A DNA stretch of 64,000 bases from Arthrobacter sp. Marseille-P9274 (GTDB lineage Bacteria > Actinomycetota > Actinomycetes > Actinomycetales > Micrococcaceae): positions 310,001-374,000 of the forward strand of contig NZ_CAMPOV010000002.1 in NCBI RefSeq assembly GCF_946892675.1, read 5' to 3'. The notes below the pieces were generated by a model. That model ran no database searches. It saw nothing but the letters and a program-made list of their open reading frames with translations, and had not been told where the DNA came from. The translations under genes and the position numbers were made by a program. Within the stretch, counting starts at the first letter, position 1, and every line of letters starts with the position of its first letter. Below are positions 7,696 through 15,930 of the stretch, one piece after another.

Positions 7696-8565
7696 ATGCA
7701 GGGAACTACCCGCATCAAACGTCTGATCCCCACAGGCACCGCGGCCGCCATGGTGGCCCTTTCTGCCCTGGCAGCCGCTCCGGCGCAGGCGGACGCGCCT
7801 GCCGATGAAGTCCGCGTGATGTCCTTCAACATCCACCACGGCGCCGACGGCGCCGACAACCTGGACCTCGAGCGCATCGCCCGCGACATCGAGGCGAGCG
7901 GCTCGGACATCATCGGGCTGCAGGAAGTAGACAACCACTGGTCCACCCGAAGCGATTTCGAGGACCAGGCCGCCTGGCTCGCCGACCGCCTGGACATGCA
8001 TTACGCCTACGCCGCAAACCTGGACCGGGAGCCGGCCGAAGGACAGACCGAGCGCCGCCAGTACGGCACGGCCATCCTGAGCGAGTACCCGATACTGGAC
8101 TCCGAGAACCATCTGCTGACCAACCTCGAATATGCCCAACGGCCCACCGAACAGCGCGGACTGCTGGAGGCGGTCATCAACATCGAGGGCAACCACGTTA
8201 GCTTCTACAACACGCACCTGGACCACCAACGCAGCGAACAGCGCCAGTCGCAGGTGAAGGAGATCCTCGCGGTCGCAGAGGAATCCGAGCTGCCCTCCGT
8301 CCTGGTCGGAGACCTGAATGCCGTGCCGTCGGCCCCGGAGATGCAGGACATCATGACCGGGTTCACCGATGTCTTCGCGGTGCTCGGCCAGGACGACGCC
8401 TACACCTACCCGGTCGAGGAGCCGGACCGGCAGATCGACTACATCCTCACCAGCGACGACATCGAAGCCGAAGCCGCCGAGGTCATCGACACGACCTCCT
8501 CGGACCACCTGCCGATCGTCGCTGACCTGAGCATCGAGCAGAACCCCAACGGCCTGCTCAAGTAG
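7696..8565 (+). CDS. Secreted endonuclease/exonuclease/phosphatase family protein
   Basis: A 289-residue exported enzyme. The signal peptide (about residues 1-33) ends APAQA. The EEP fold is shown by VMSFNIHHG, the metal-ligand Glu in GLQEVD, NTHLDH, GDLNAVP and the terminal SSDHLPIVA. These enzymes are Mg-dependent phosphodiesterases or phosphatases cleaving DNA, sphingomyelin or inositol phosphates. The next gene encodes another secreted phosphodiesterase-type protein 32 bp downstream, so the pair probably recovers phosphate or head groups from extracellular polymers. Confidence 0.85.
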   Translation: MQGTTRIKRLIPTGTAAAMVALSALAAAPAQADAPADEVRVMSFNIHHGADGADNLDLERIARDIEASGSDIIGLQEVDNHWSTRSDFEDQAAWLADRLDMHYAYAANLDREPAEGQTERRQYGTAILSEYPILDSENHLLTNLEYAQRPTEQRGLLEAVINIEGNHVSFYNTHLDHQRSEQRQSQVKEILAVAEESELPSVLVGDLNAVPSAPEMQDIMTGFTDVFAVLGQDDAYTYPVEEPDRQIDYILTSDDIEAEAAEVIDTTSSDHLPIVADLSIEQNPNGLLK

Positions 8566-8597
8566 TCCCCGAACCACTGACCCCGAAGGACAATCCC

Positions 8598-9464
8598 GTG
8601 TTCAAGCACACCGCAGCGGCCCTGCTGGCCACCGCCGCCGCCTTCTCCGGCTCAGCCCTGCCCGCCACCGCCGCCCCGCAGGACGAAACGGCAGCGGCGC
8701 CTGCCGGCGTCGTCCTCGGCGCACCGCAGGACCAGGCGCACGCCCACAACGACTACGAGCACGACCGCCCGCTCTACGACGCGCTGGAGCACGGCTTCAC
8801 TTCGGTGGAGGCCGACGTCTGGCTGGTGGACGGTGAGCTGTTGGTCGCGCACGACCGCGAGGACGTCGAAGCCGGCGTGACGCTGGAAAGCCTCTACCTG
8901 GATCCGCTGACGGAACTGGTGAAGGGCAACGGCCGCAGCGTCTACCCCGGCTGGGACGGCCAGTTCCAGCTGCTGATCGATATCAAGAGCGAGGGCGAAG
9001 CCACCTACGCCGCGATCGAGGAAGAGCTGGCCGAACACCGCTCAATCCTCAGCCGCTACACCCATGGCAAGACCAAGACCGGCCCCGTGGCCGCGGTGAT
9101 CAGCGGAAACCGGCCGCTGGAAACCATGCAGTCGGCCCAGCAGCGCTTCGGCTTCTACGACGGCCGCGCCTCGGACCTCGAATCGGGCACGTCCGCGGAC
9201 CTGATGCCGCTGGTCAGCAACAACTGGACGCAGCTCTTCACCTGGCAGGGCGTCGGTCCGATGCCGGAGGCCGAGCGCGCCCGGCTGCGGGAGTACGTTG
9301 CCACCGCCCACGAGCAGGGCTTCCGGGTCCGATTCTGGGCCACCCCGGACCAGGCGGGAGCGGCGCGCGACGCGGTCTGGACCGAGCTCTACAAGGCCGG
9401 CGTTGACCACATCAATACGGACGACCTCGCCGGGCTGGAAAAGTTCCTCGCGGCGCGCGGCTGA
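8598..9464 (+). CDS. Secreted PI-PLC/glycerophosphodiesterase-like TIM-barrel protein
   Basis: A 288-residue protein with a GTG start after GAAGGA and a signal peptide of about 25 residues. The mature start AHNDYEHDRPLYDALEHGF, EADVWLVDGELLVAHD and LLIDIKSEG match the PLC-like phosphodiesterase superfamily (His/Glu/Asp metal site of the GDPD and AIM6-like group). The barrel ends with RVRFWATPD and a final HINTDDL. Probable substrates are glycerophosphodiesters or phosphoinositides outside the cell. It is likely co-transcribed with the EEP-family gene before it. A hairpin terminator follows. Confidence 0.78.
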   Translation: MFKHTAAALLATAAAFSGSALPATAAPQDETAAAPAGVVLGAPQDQAHAHNDYEHDRPLYDALEHGFTSVEADVWLVDGELLVAHDREDVEAGVTLESLYLDPLTELVKGNGRSVYPGWDGQFQLLIDIKSEGEATYAAIEEELAEHRSILSRYTHGKTKTGPVAAVISGNRPLETMQSAQQRFGFYDGRASDLESGTSADLMPLVSNNWTQLFTWQGVGPMPEAERARLREYVATAHEQGFRVRFWATPDQAGAARDAVWTELYKAGVDHINTDDLAGLEKFLAARG

Positions 9465-9478
9465 TTCCCGTCGTAAAG

Positions 9479-9499
9479 CTGCACCCCCGTGCAGTCTTT
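9479..9499. terminator. Bidirectional hairpin terminator
   Basis: CTGCAC, a CCCC loop and GTGCAG, flanked by AAAG on the left and TCTTT on the right. It sits between the convergent phosphodiesterase and DUF1508 genes and can serve both strands. Confidence 0.7.
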
Positions 9500-9502
9500 G
9501 GC

Positions 9503-9682
9503 TTACCCGACCGGTACAGACTTGTCGGCAATCCGGGCGGTCGCCGCGACTTCGCGCGCATCGCGGATGGCGGCCACCACGCTCGACTTCTCCTCATACC
9601 CCTCGGAGACGGCGATGACGCGGTCCTTCTCCATCATCCGGAACCGGTACTTCTTGTTGGCATCCCGGTAGATTTCGAACAT
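9503..9682 (-). CDS. DUF1508/YegP-like small protein
   Basis: A 59-residue protein, MFEIYRDANKKYRFRM at the start, then a single DUF1508 repeat ending with the usual SVVAAIRDAREVAATA helix. The ATG at 9682 is preceded by a run of G residues (AGGGGGA) eight bases upstream; a much longer upstream frame has no other support. Family members such as YegP form small dimers of unclear function, sometimes linked to stress. It is monocistronic. Confidence 0.85.
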   Translation of the reverse strand: MFEIYRDANKKYRFRMMEKDRVIAVSEGYEEKSSVVAAIRDAREVAATARIADKSVPVG

Positions 9683-9800
9683 GATGCATTCCCCCTGATC
9701 TTTGTGGTGATCCCCCCGCGGCCCCCTTTTGTGCGGCCGGCGTACGGCAGGCTTGTGTGGCCATGGCGCCATTGCCACGGCCGTAACACAAGGGTAGGGC

Positions 9801-9828
9801 GAACCGTGGTTACTCCCGAGTACGGTTC
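9801..9828. other. Inverted repeat in the DUF1508/alcohol dehydrogenase divergent gap
   Basis: GAACCGT and ACGGTTC are exact complements, enclosing a second palindrome TACTC-CC-GAGTA. The 281 bp gap 9683-9963 holds no gene. This repeat is the only clear structure in it and could be an operator for either flanking gene or a transcribed hairpin. Confidence 0.4.
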
Positions 9829-9963
9829 TGTAATGTTTGTCACATCCGGTAAAACGCTGAATTCCAGCTGTTAAATCCCTCTGAATGACGGCGGGAGGCT
9901 TGTCGCCCCGCCCTGAACGAACCGCGCCGCCTACGATCAAAAGGACCGGGAGGAGGTGCAGGA

Positions 9964-11082
9964 GTGGCGGATGAGCAGGACGACACCCAAGACGGCGGCG
10001 GCCGAAACTGCAGCAGGCTAGACGGCGCGCAGGACCAGGGCCCGACGAACCTGGCGTTGGCCCGCACCTCGACGGAACCCGGGGGCGTGGGCCTGGTTGA
10101 TCATCCGGTGCGCCTGCCGGGACCGGAGGAAGTCGAGTTCCAGGTCGCGCTCTGCGGCCTGTGCGGTTCGGACGTAGTCGTTTACGACGCCGATCCCCAC
10201 TTCGCGTGGGTGCCTCCGCGGACCGTGCTGGGCCACGAATCGGTCGGCACGGTGGGCCGCGTCGGCCTGCTGGTGCCGGAGGAAATCGTCCCGGGGATGC
10301 GCGTGGTGCCCGTTTCAAAAGTCCGCTGCGGCCGGTGCAGCGAGTGCGCCGCCGGGCGGGTGGAGCAGTGCCGGCGTCCCGCCACCCTTGGCCTGGGCCG
10401 GCATGGAACGGCGTGCGGACGGACCATCGTTCCGTGGCACTGCCTGGTCCCGGTGCCGGATGGGCTGCCGGACACGACGGCGGTGCTCGTCGAGCCGACG
10501 TCCGTCGCCTGCCGCGCGGTGGCCGAAGTCGCCCAAGTGCAGGCCGGCGAGCGCGTCGCCGTCTCGACCACAAGGGCCATCGGCCTGCTGGCCGCGCTTA
10601 TCGCGAAGGCCCGGGGCGCCGAGGTCACGATGGTCGGCCGCCCGGACCCCGAGCAGGAGGCCAGGCGGGAGCTGGCAGTCCGGCTGGGGCTGAGGAGCAC
10701 CACCGCCCCGGATCCCGGCCGGTTCGACACGTGGGTGGAGGCGTCCGGCTCCGGCAAGCAGTTAACCACCGCCATGGCCTCGCTGCGGTCCGGCGGCAAG
10801 CTGGTACTGGTCGCCATGTATGCCAGCGGCACCGCACAGCCCGTGAGCGCCCGCGCGCGCAAGGACATCTCCATCCTGACCAGCTACTCGTCGGTCCGCT
10901 CCGACTTCGAGCAGGCCATCGGCTTCCTGCTCACCATGCCCCGCGTCGGGGAGCAGCTCATCACGCTCTTCCCAATGGACCGGGCGGTCGAGGCCCTGCG
11001 GCTCACCTCCCAGCCGCACAGCACCGTCGGCGGCAAACCGCTGATCAAAGCCGTCCTGGATCCTCGACATGTGACCATTTAG
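9964..11082 (+). CDS. Zinc-dependent alcohol dehydrogenase-like protein with eroded Rossmann motif
   Basis: A 372-residue medium-chain dehydrogenase with a GTG start after GGAGG. Catalytic zinc ligands are present (Cys67 in CGLCGSD, GHE at 90-92, Glu177), as is the structural zinc set C122-X2-C-X2-C-X7-C136. The nucleotide-binding motif that should read GxGxxG is TTRAIG at 202-207, so two glycines are replaced by Thr and Arg. The acidic coenzyme-selecting position is also not obvious. It may bind NADP(H) unusually or have lost activity. The last codons overlap the promoter of the following ArsR-type gene. Confidence 0.78.
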   Translation: MADEQDDTQDGGGRNCSRLDGAQDQGPTNLALARTSTEPGGVGLVDHPVRLPGPEEVEFQVALCGLCGSDVVVYDADPHFAWVPPRTVLGHESVGTVGRVGLLVPEEIVPGMRVVPVSKVRCGRCSECAAGRVEQCRRPATLGLGRHGTACGRTIVPWHCLVPVPDGLPDTTAVLVEPTSVACRAVAEVAQVQAGERVAVSTTRAIGLLAALIAKARGAEVTMVGRPDPEQEARRELAVRLGLRSTTAPDPGRFDTWVEASGSGKQLTTAMASLRSGGKLVLVAMYASGTAQPVSARARKDISILTSYSSVRSDFEQAIGFLLTMPRVGEQLITLFPMDRAVEALRLTSQPHSTVGGKPLIKAVLDPRHVTI

Positions 11083-11099
11083 TCACCTATTATAAAGAC
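11064..11099 (+). promoter_or_regulatory. Leaderless-type promoter with internal inverted repeat
   Basis: TCGACA (11064-11069), an 18-base spacer and TATTAT (11088-11093) place the transcription start about at the GTG 11100. Within the spacer GTGAC (11071-11075) and GTCAC (11082-11086) form a perfect inverted repeat around CATTTA. The preceding gene's stop codon lies inside this element. The layout suits autorepression by the ArsR-type protein encoded next. Confidence 0.6.
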
Positions 11100-11864
11100 G
11101 TGGACGAGGTGTTCAAGGCGCTGGCCGATCCCACCCGGCGCGAGTTGCTCGACGAGCTGTTCCGCCGGGACGGACAGAGCCTGAGTGAGCTTGAAGAGCG
11201 CTTCGAAATGTCCCGCTTCGGGGTGATGAAGCACCTGAAGCTGCTGGAGGAAGCAGGCCTGGTGGTGACCCGGCGCCGCGGCCGCGAAAAACTGCACTTC
11301 CTGAATCCGGTGCCCATCCGGCTCGTTCACGACCGGTGGGTCAGCAAGTACGCCGAGCCGTGGGCCGCTGGCCTCAGCGACCTCAAATCCCGTTTGGAGA
11401 CTCCCATGGAAAACACCGAAAAGATCTTTGAAATCTACATTCGCACCAGCCCCGAACGCCTCTGGGAAGCCATCACGGACAGCGAAACCCGGAGCAAGTA
11501 CATGTTCGGCAACCGGATCGAGACCGACTGGCAGCCCGGCTCCGCCTACCGCATGACCAATCCTCGGGCCGACGGCCCGCTCGGCGAGGGCGAGGTCCTC
11601 GAGGTGGATCCGCCCCGCCGCCTGGTGCAGACCATGCGCGCGCTCTGGGGCGAGGACGTCAAGGCGCAGGGAACGTCTCGCATCACGTGGGAGATCGAGC
11701 AGGTCGAGGATTCCTGCCGGCTCACCGTCACCCATGACCAGCTGCGCGAGGGCGCCAACGAGCAGCTCTACGGCGGCTGGCCGATGATCCTCTCCGGCCT
11801 GAAGACCTGGCTGGAGACCGGCGAGACCCTGACCACGCCGGGCTCGATCATGTACACCCGCTGA
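11100..11864 (+). CDS. ArsR-type regulator fused to an SRPBCC (AHSA1) domain
   Basis: A 254-residue fusion. Residues 1-95 form an ArsR winged helix (VFKALADPTRRELLDELF, FGVMKHLKLLEEAGLVVTRRRGREK). Residues from about 103 form an AHSA1/START-like ligand-binding domain (IYIRTSPERLWEAITD, LGEGEVLEVDPPRRLVQT, GGWPMILSGLKTWLETGE). GTG 11100 is the first in-frame start after the promoter and leaves essentially no leader. An internal ATG at 11406 (residue 103) with GGAG six bases upstream could produce the SRPBCC domain alone. No metal-binding cysteines of classical ArsR are seen, so the ligand is probably a hydrophobic small molecule. Confidence 0.85.
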   Translation: MDEVFKALADPTRRELLDELFRRDGQSLSELEERFEMSRFGVMKHLKLLEEAGLVVTRRRGREKLHFLNPVPIRLVHDRWVSKYAEPWAAGLSDLKSRLETPMENTEKIFEIYIRTSPERLWEAITDSETRSKYMFGNRIETDWQPGSAYRMTNPRADGPLGEGEVLEVDPPRRLVQTMRALWGEDVKAQGTSRITWEIEQVEDSCRLTVTHDQLREGANEQLYGGWPMILSGLKTWLETGETLTTPGSIMYTR

Positions 11865-11907
11865 CCCGGGCCACGGAACGGGTACGGTCCGCGGATGGAC
11901 ATCAGGG

Positions 11908-11943
11908 AGGACGACGGCGGAACCGCGCTTTCGCCGTCGTCCT
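11908..11943. terminator. GGACGACGGCG-type hairpin terminator
   Basis: AGGACGACGGCG pairs with CGCCGTCGTCCT, extended by three more pairs to leave a six-base loop, followed by AACTTTT on the right. It lies between convergent genes and overlaps the glycosylase-like stop codon by two bases. Two close relatives occur at 17551 and 18564. Confidence 0.8.
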
Positions 11944-12634
11944 AACTTTTGGCTTCCGTGCCAGAGTGCGACCCGGCAGGGGTTTCGTCGATACCCGCGG
12001 CGAGAAGTTCCCGCAGGCCCTCGCGGAACTTGACCTTGCCGCCGTGGGCCGGATGCCGGACCTTCGGGGCGCTGCGGCCGCTGGCGAGGACGCTGCGGTG
12101 GCCGATGTTGCCGACGGCGATGACGTTCCCGATCCCGAAGATCCGGGCCAGTTCCTGCCACAGCGGCAGCCCGGTCCGGATCTCGGCGGTCGACGGCGTG
12201 CGGTTGGAGAGCGGCCGGCCCGGCTGGTGCGGATGCAGCGGGTAGGCGCTCCAGAGCAGCGGCAGGAAATCGAGTTCCGCCAGCACGTCCCACATCACCG
12301 TGGCCGTGGGTTCGGCGGCGACCGTGCCGGCGTCCGGCGGCAGGACGTAACCCTTCTCGGGGCCGAACAGGCCGAACGGGTCCGCTCGGCCCTCGATGAT
12401 GGCGGGGTTGCTGAACGGCACGCCGGTCATGCGCATGCCGCGGTAGCCGGGAGCCTCCCCGACCAGCAGGACCGAGGGCCGGCGTTCCAGCATCTCCAGC
12501 AGGTACAGCTCGAGGTTCCGGCGCCGCAGGGCATTGCCGGCGTCGCTGTAGTCGAAGAAGTTGGTGCTGGCGGGGCCGGTTTCCGTGCGGGCCAGCAGTT
12601 CGACGAACGCCCGGACCGGCTTTTTCGCTGACAT
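11942..12634 (-). CDS. Uracil-DNA glycosylase-like protein
   Basis: A 230-residue member of the UDG superfamily. Motif A is VLLVGEAPGYRGMRMTGVPFSN (GEAPG at 59-63, where family 4/5 enzymes have GEAPG), followed by a shared central NVIAVGNIGH and a late VRHPAHGGKVKF, equivalent to the HPS/HPA DNA-reading loop. It therefore resembles DNA-uracil repair enzymes of the family 4-like type, but it lacks obvious iron-sulfur cysteines. Its physiological role is uncertain. It overlaps a terminator at its 3' end and lies 9 bp before the MFS gene's end, with no operon partner. Confidence 0.72.
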   Translation of the reverse strand: MSAKKPVRAFVELLARTETGPASTNFFDYSDAGNALRRRNLELYLLEMLERRPSVLLVGEAPGYRGMRMTGVPFSNPAIIEGRADPFGLFGPEKGYVLPPDAGTVAAEPTATVMWDVLAELDFLPLLWSAYPLHPHQPGRPLSNRTPSTAEIRTGLPLWQELARIFGIGNVIAVGNIGHRSVLASGRSAPKVRHPAHGGKVKFREGLRELLAAGIDETPAGSHSGTEAKS

Positions 12635-12643
12635 GCTCCGACG

Positions 12644-14098
12644 TTATCGCTTCCCGCGCCGCAGCCCCGGGGAATCGACGCCCGGACCGGTGTCGGACGG
12701 GCCGGCGGCAGGCGGGTTGCGGATCCCCCAGGCCGAGATGAGCCCTCCGGCGATCGCCAGGACAGCCACGACGACCATCACCCGGCGAAACCCTCCGCCG
12801 TCGAGCGCTCCGCCGAGGATCACGCCGGCAAACGCCACGGCGATCAGCCCGGCAATGCGCGAGACGGCATTGTTGATGGCGGAACCGATCCCGCTCTCCC
12901 CCGGTCCCACGGCCGCGAGGATGCCGGCGGTCAGCGGCGCGACGGTGATGGCGAGGCCCAGCCCGCACACCAGCAGGCCGGGCAGCATCCGGGCCGGGAA
13001 ATCCAGGGGCATGCCTGCCCCCGTCATCAGCAGATAGCCGGCGCCGAGCACCATCGGGCCCGCCGCCATGAAGATCCGCGGGCCGTACTTCCCGGCCAGT
13101 CCGCCGAAGGTGCCGGAGAGCAGCAGCATCAGCACGGCGACGGGAATCGTGGCCAAGCCGGCCTGCGTCGCCGAGAATCCCCCGACCTGCTGCAGGAACA
13201 GCACAATCATCAGCATGCCCAGCGACAGCGCGGCGTAGATGAACGCCGTCGCGATGTTTCCTACACCGAAGTTGCGGACTTTGAACAGCCGCAGCGGCAT
13301 CATCGGATGGGCGGTGCGGCCCTCCCACCACAGGAAGGCGGCGAAGGACGCCAGCCCCAGGACCAGGGAACCCGCGATGCCCGGATGGGTCCAGCCCAAC
13401 CGCTGATGCTCGATCAGCGCGAAGACCACCCCGGCCAAGCCGAACGCGGCCAGCAGGGCGCCCGCCAGGTCTACCGGGGGACGGTTCCGGACAGAAGGCC
13501 CGGCCTTGAGACGCCCGAGAATCGCGAGCGTGACCGCGATCGGAAGCACGTTGATGGCGAAGATCCAGCGCCAACTGGACAGATCGACCAAGAGCCCGCC
13601 GAGCAGCGGGCCGGCGATGGCCGAGGTTCCGGTCCACCCGGTCCAGATCCCGATGGCGCGGGCCTGGGCCGCTCCCTGGTATGACGACATGATGAGCGCC
13701 AGCGAACTGGGGACCAGCAAGGCGCCGCCGGCCCCCTGCACCGCCCGCGACGCAATCAGCGCCGCCCCGGTCGGCGCCAGCGCGCAGGCCAGCGACGCCG
13801 CCCCGAACAGCACCAGGCCCAGCCGGAGAATCCGGATGCGGCCGAAGCTGTCGGACAGGGACCCGGCGATCAGGATGAGGGCGGCGAGGGTCAGGAGGTA
13901 GGCATCCACGACCCACTGCTGCAGGGCCAGGCCGCCGCCCAGATCCTCGCCGATCGCAGGCAGCGCGACGTTGACGATCGCCCCGTCCAGGAAGGCGATG
14001 AACGAGGCCAGGATCGCCGCCCAGAGCACCGGCCGGAGGGCAGGATCGAGGCGGTCGTTTGCAGCTGACCGATGGTTCCCGCGGACCCGTCTGCTCAT
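12644..14098 (-). CDS. MFS transporter, DHA2 (14-TM) drug/multidrug family
   Basis: A 484-residue permease with the DHA2/EmrB layout. The first helix contains FIAFLDGAIVNVALPAIGEDL (motif D1 region), then GSLSDSFGRIRIL (motif A), SRAVQGAGGALLVPSS (motif B/C region) and about 14 hydrophobic segments, ending in a charged tail. I place the start at ATG 14098 with GAGG five bases upstream, because the longer frame would run into the GntR gene. It lies 25 bp downstream of that GntR gene and is probably co-transcribed. It likely exports a toxic compound related to the ketone/ester pathway opposite. Confidence 0.85.
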   Translation of the reverse strand: MSRRVRGNHRSAANDRLDPALRPVLWAAILASFIAFLDGAIVNVALPAIGEDLGGGLALQQWVVDAYLLTLAALILIAGSLSDSFGRIRILRLGLVLFGAASLACALAPTGAALIASRAVQGAGGALLVPSSLALIMSSYQGAAQARAIGIWTGWTGTSAIAGPLLGGLLVDLSSWRWIFAINVLPIAVTLAILGRLKAGPSVRNRPPVDLAGALLAAFGLAGVVFALIEHQRLGWTHPGIAGSLVLGLASFAAFLWWEGRTAHPMMPLRLFKVRNFGVGNIATAFIYAALSLGMLMIVLFLQQVGGFSATQAGLATIPVAVLMLLLSGTFGGLAGKYGPRIFMAAGPMVLGAGYLLMTGAGMPLDFPARMLPGLLVCGLGLAITVAPLTAGILAAVGPGESGIGSAINNAVSRIAGLIAVAFAGVILGGALDGGGFRRVMVVVAVLAIAGGLISAWGIRNPPAAGPSDTGPGVDSPGLRRGKR

Positions 14099-14123
14099 CA
14101 GCGCCTCGTCGTCGGCCCCGGTC

Positions 14124-14798
14124 CTAGTGCGGCCGCGGGGCGACGACGGCATCGTCAGAGCGGTCGCGGTGCATGGCCGCAATCAAGTCGCTGAAGAAGG
14201 AGCGCAACCGCTGAACGGCGGCAGCGTGGTCGCCGCCGGCCAGCAGCCCGGCGGTGTCGCCGAATGCCTCCCCCCAGAGCGACAGCAGGTGGTTGGAGGG
14301 ATAGAGCTGGATGCGGTTCAGCGAGCGGAGCAGCACATGGTCCGTCACCGCCCGCAGTTCGTCGTTGTCCGCGGCGTCGCAGATCAGCTCCGCGATCCGG
14401 CGGAAAGCCTTCCCCGAGCGGTCCAGCTGGTCGGGCCTGAGCTCGGCCTGGAATCCACGCACGGCGGCGGCGAACTCGTCCAGCCACTCCTGGTCCAGCC
14501 GCCCCTCGGCCCGCTCCAGTCCGGCTACCAGCACGGCGCCCAGCACGTCCATCAGGTCGATGGCCTGCTTCTGCGTCAGCATGGCCACCCGGCGGCGCTT
14601 GTTCGGCAGCGCCTCGATGAAGCCCTCGCTGATCAGCTGCGTGATGGCTTCGCGCACCGGCGTCACGCTGAGCCCCAGCCGGGCTGCGAGCTCGGCATCC
14701 TTCACGGGCGCGCCGGGGGCCAGCTCGCCGGAGAGCATTTCGCCGCGCAGGCGCTGCACCACGGCGTCCTTGCGGGACAGGGGTAGCTCGAAGGCCAT
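14124..14798 (-). CDS. GntR-family regulator, FCD subfamily
   Basis: A 224-residue FadR-like regulator. The wHTH is MLSGELAPGAPVKDAELAARLGLSVTPVREAITQLISEGFIE and the helical FCD domain contains FRRIAELICDAADNDELRAV. It is divergent from the esterase/Baeyer-Villiger operon and upstream of the MFS gene, so it probably controls both. The 175 bp divergent region holds an exact AGTGATG/CATCACT repeat at 14913-14933 and two TTCGTAAAA elements that could be targets. Confidence 0.85.
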   Translation of the reverse strand: MAFELPLSRKDAVVQRLRGEMLSGELAPGAPVKDAELAARLGLSVTPVREAITQLISEGFIEALPNKRRRVAMLTQKQAIDLMDVLGAVLVAGLERAEGRLDQEWLDEFAAAVRGFQAELRPDQLDRSGKAFRRIAELICDAADNDELRAVTDHVLLRSLNRIQLYPSNHLLSLWGEAFGDTAGLLAGGDHAAAVQRLRSFFSDLIAAMHRDRSDDAVVAPRPH

Positions 14799-14909
14799 GC
14801 CGCTCCCCTTTCCCCTCGGATCTTCCTCGCCGCGAGGGCATATCCAACTCTACCGAGGGTTCGTAAAATAGGGGCCTCCGACCTCTTCCTTTCGTAAAAC
14901 AATGCATTC

Positions 14910-14933
14910 TATAGTGATGTGACCTGCATCACT
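14910..14933 (+). promoter_or_regulatory. Promoter -10 and CRP/GlxR-like operator before the esterase/BVMO operon
   Basis: TATAGT (14910-14915) is a plausible -10. Just downstream AGTGATG and CATCACT (14913-14933) form a perfect 7-7-7 inverted repeat that includes TGTGACCTGCATCACT (14918-14933), one mismatch from TGTGA-N6-TCACA. The site would cover the transcription start, suggesting repression. A related GATGTGACCT stretch precedes the aminotransferase at 39755. Confidence 0.45.
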
Positions 14934-14973
14934 GGTGCGGGTTCGACAATCCGCTCAACGAAGAGAGATTGAC

Positions 14974-15930
14974 ATGGCGCTTGATGAAGCCACCATCCAG
15001 TTCCTGGCCGCCGCAGCAGAAGCAGCGGGCCCCGATGCCAAGCCGATGTGGGAGATGGAGCCCGCACAGGCCCGGGCCACCTCGGCCGCGATGAATGAAA
15101 TGTTCGGCAAGGGCCCGGACATGCAGCGCACCGAAGACCACACCCTGACCGGCTACGACGGCGGCACCTTCGCCATCCGCGTCCACGTGCCGACGGACCG
15201 GCCCACGGGCGTCTTCCTCTACCTCCACGGCGGCGGCTGGGTCGTCGGCGACATCGACGGCTACGACACCCTCGGCCGCCAATTGGCGGAAAAGACGGGC
15301 AACGCCGTCGTCCTGGTCAACTACCGCAAGGCGCCGGAGAAGCGGTTCCCCGCCGCCGTCGAGGACTCCTGGACTGCCCTGCAGTGGGCGGCCGAGCACC
15401 TCGAGGACATCGCCGGCTCCCGGGTGCCGCTGTTCGTCGGCGGCGACAGCGCGGGCGGCAACCTCTCCGCCGTGATGGCCCTGCGTGCCCGCGACGAGGG
15501 CGGCCCGCAGCTGGCCGGCCAGATGCTCATCTACCCCGTCACCGACGCTGACTTCACCCGGATTTCCTACGACGAGCCGGAGAACCAGACCCTGCTGACC
15601 AAGGAATTCATGATCTGGTTCTGGGACCACTACGCGCCGACCCCGGAGGACCGCGACCATCCGCACGCCTCGCCGCTGCGGGCCGAAAGCCTGCAGAACC
15701 TGCCGCCGGCCCTGGTCGTCACTGCGGCGCACGACGTGCTCCGCGATGAGGGCGAATCCTACGCGCAGCGGCTTGAGGAGGCCGGAGTCGACGTCGAGTT
15801 CCACCGCTGGCCCGGCCAGATGCACGGCTTCTTCTCGATGGTCAATGTGCTGCCGGCGAGCGCCGAGGTGATGGACCTCGTGGCCCGCCGCGTGCGGGCC
15901 CTCTCCGCCGAGCCGGCCTTGGAGGCATGA
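14974..15930 (+). CDS. Alpha/beta hydrolase, hormone-sensitive-lipase type esterase
   Basis: A 318-residue esterase. The oxyanion-hole motif HGGGW is at 85-89, the nucleophile Ser159 is in GDSAG, an acidic residue follows in AHDVLRDEG, and the catalytic His is in GQMHGFF near the C-terminus. The start at ATG 14974 follows AGAGAG; the in-frame GTG/ATG further up lacks one. The stop codon overlaps the next gene's ATG (ATGA). It would hydrolyse the ester or lactone made by the coupled Baeyer-Villiger enzyme, giving an alcohol plus acid or a hydroxy acid. Confidence 0.9.
   Translation: MALDEATIQFLAAAAEAAGPDAKPMWEMEPAQARATSAAMNEMFGKGPDMQRTEDHTLTGYDGGTFAIRVHVPTDRPTGVFLYLHGGGWVVGDIDGYDTLGRQLAEKTGNAVVLVNYRKAPEKRFPAAVEDSWTALQWAAEHLEDIAGSRVPLFVGGDSAGGNLSAVMALRARDEGGPQLAGQMLIYPVTDADFTRISYDEPENQTLLTKEFMIWFWDHYAPTPEDRDHPHASPLRAESLQNLPPALVVTAAHDVLRDEGESYAQRLEEAGVDVEFHRWPGQMHGFFSMVNVLPASAEVMDLVARRVRALSAEPALEA

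Noticed and set aside
12644-14182. Longer MFS start at 14182
   Set aside because: It would overlap the 3' end of the GntR gene by 59 bases and adds a non-conserved tail; ATG 14098 has a GAGG site.
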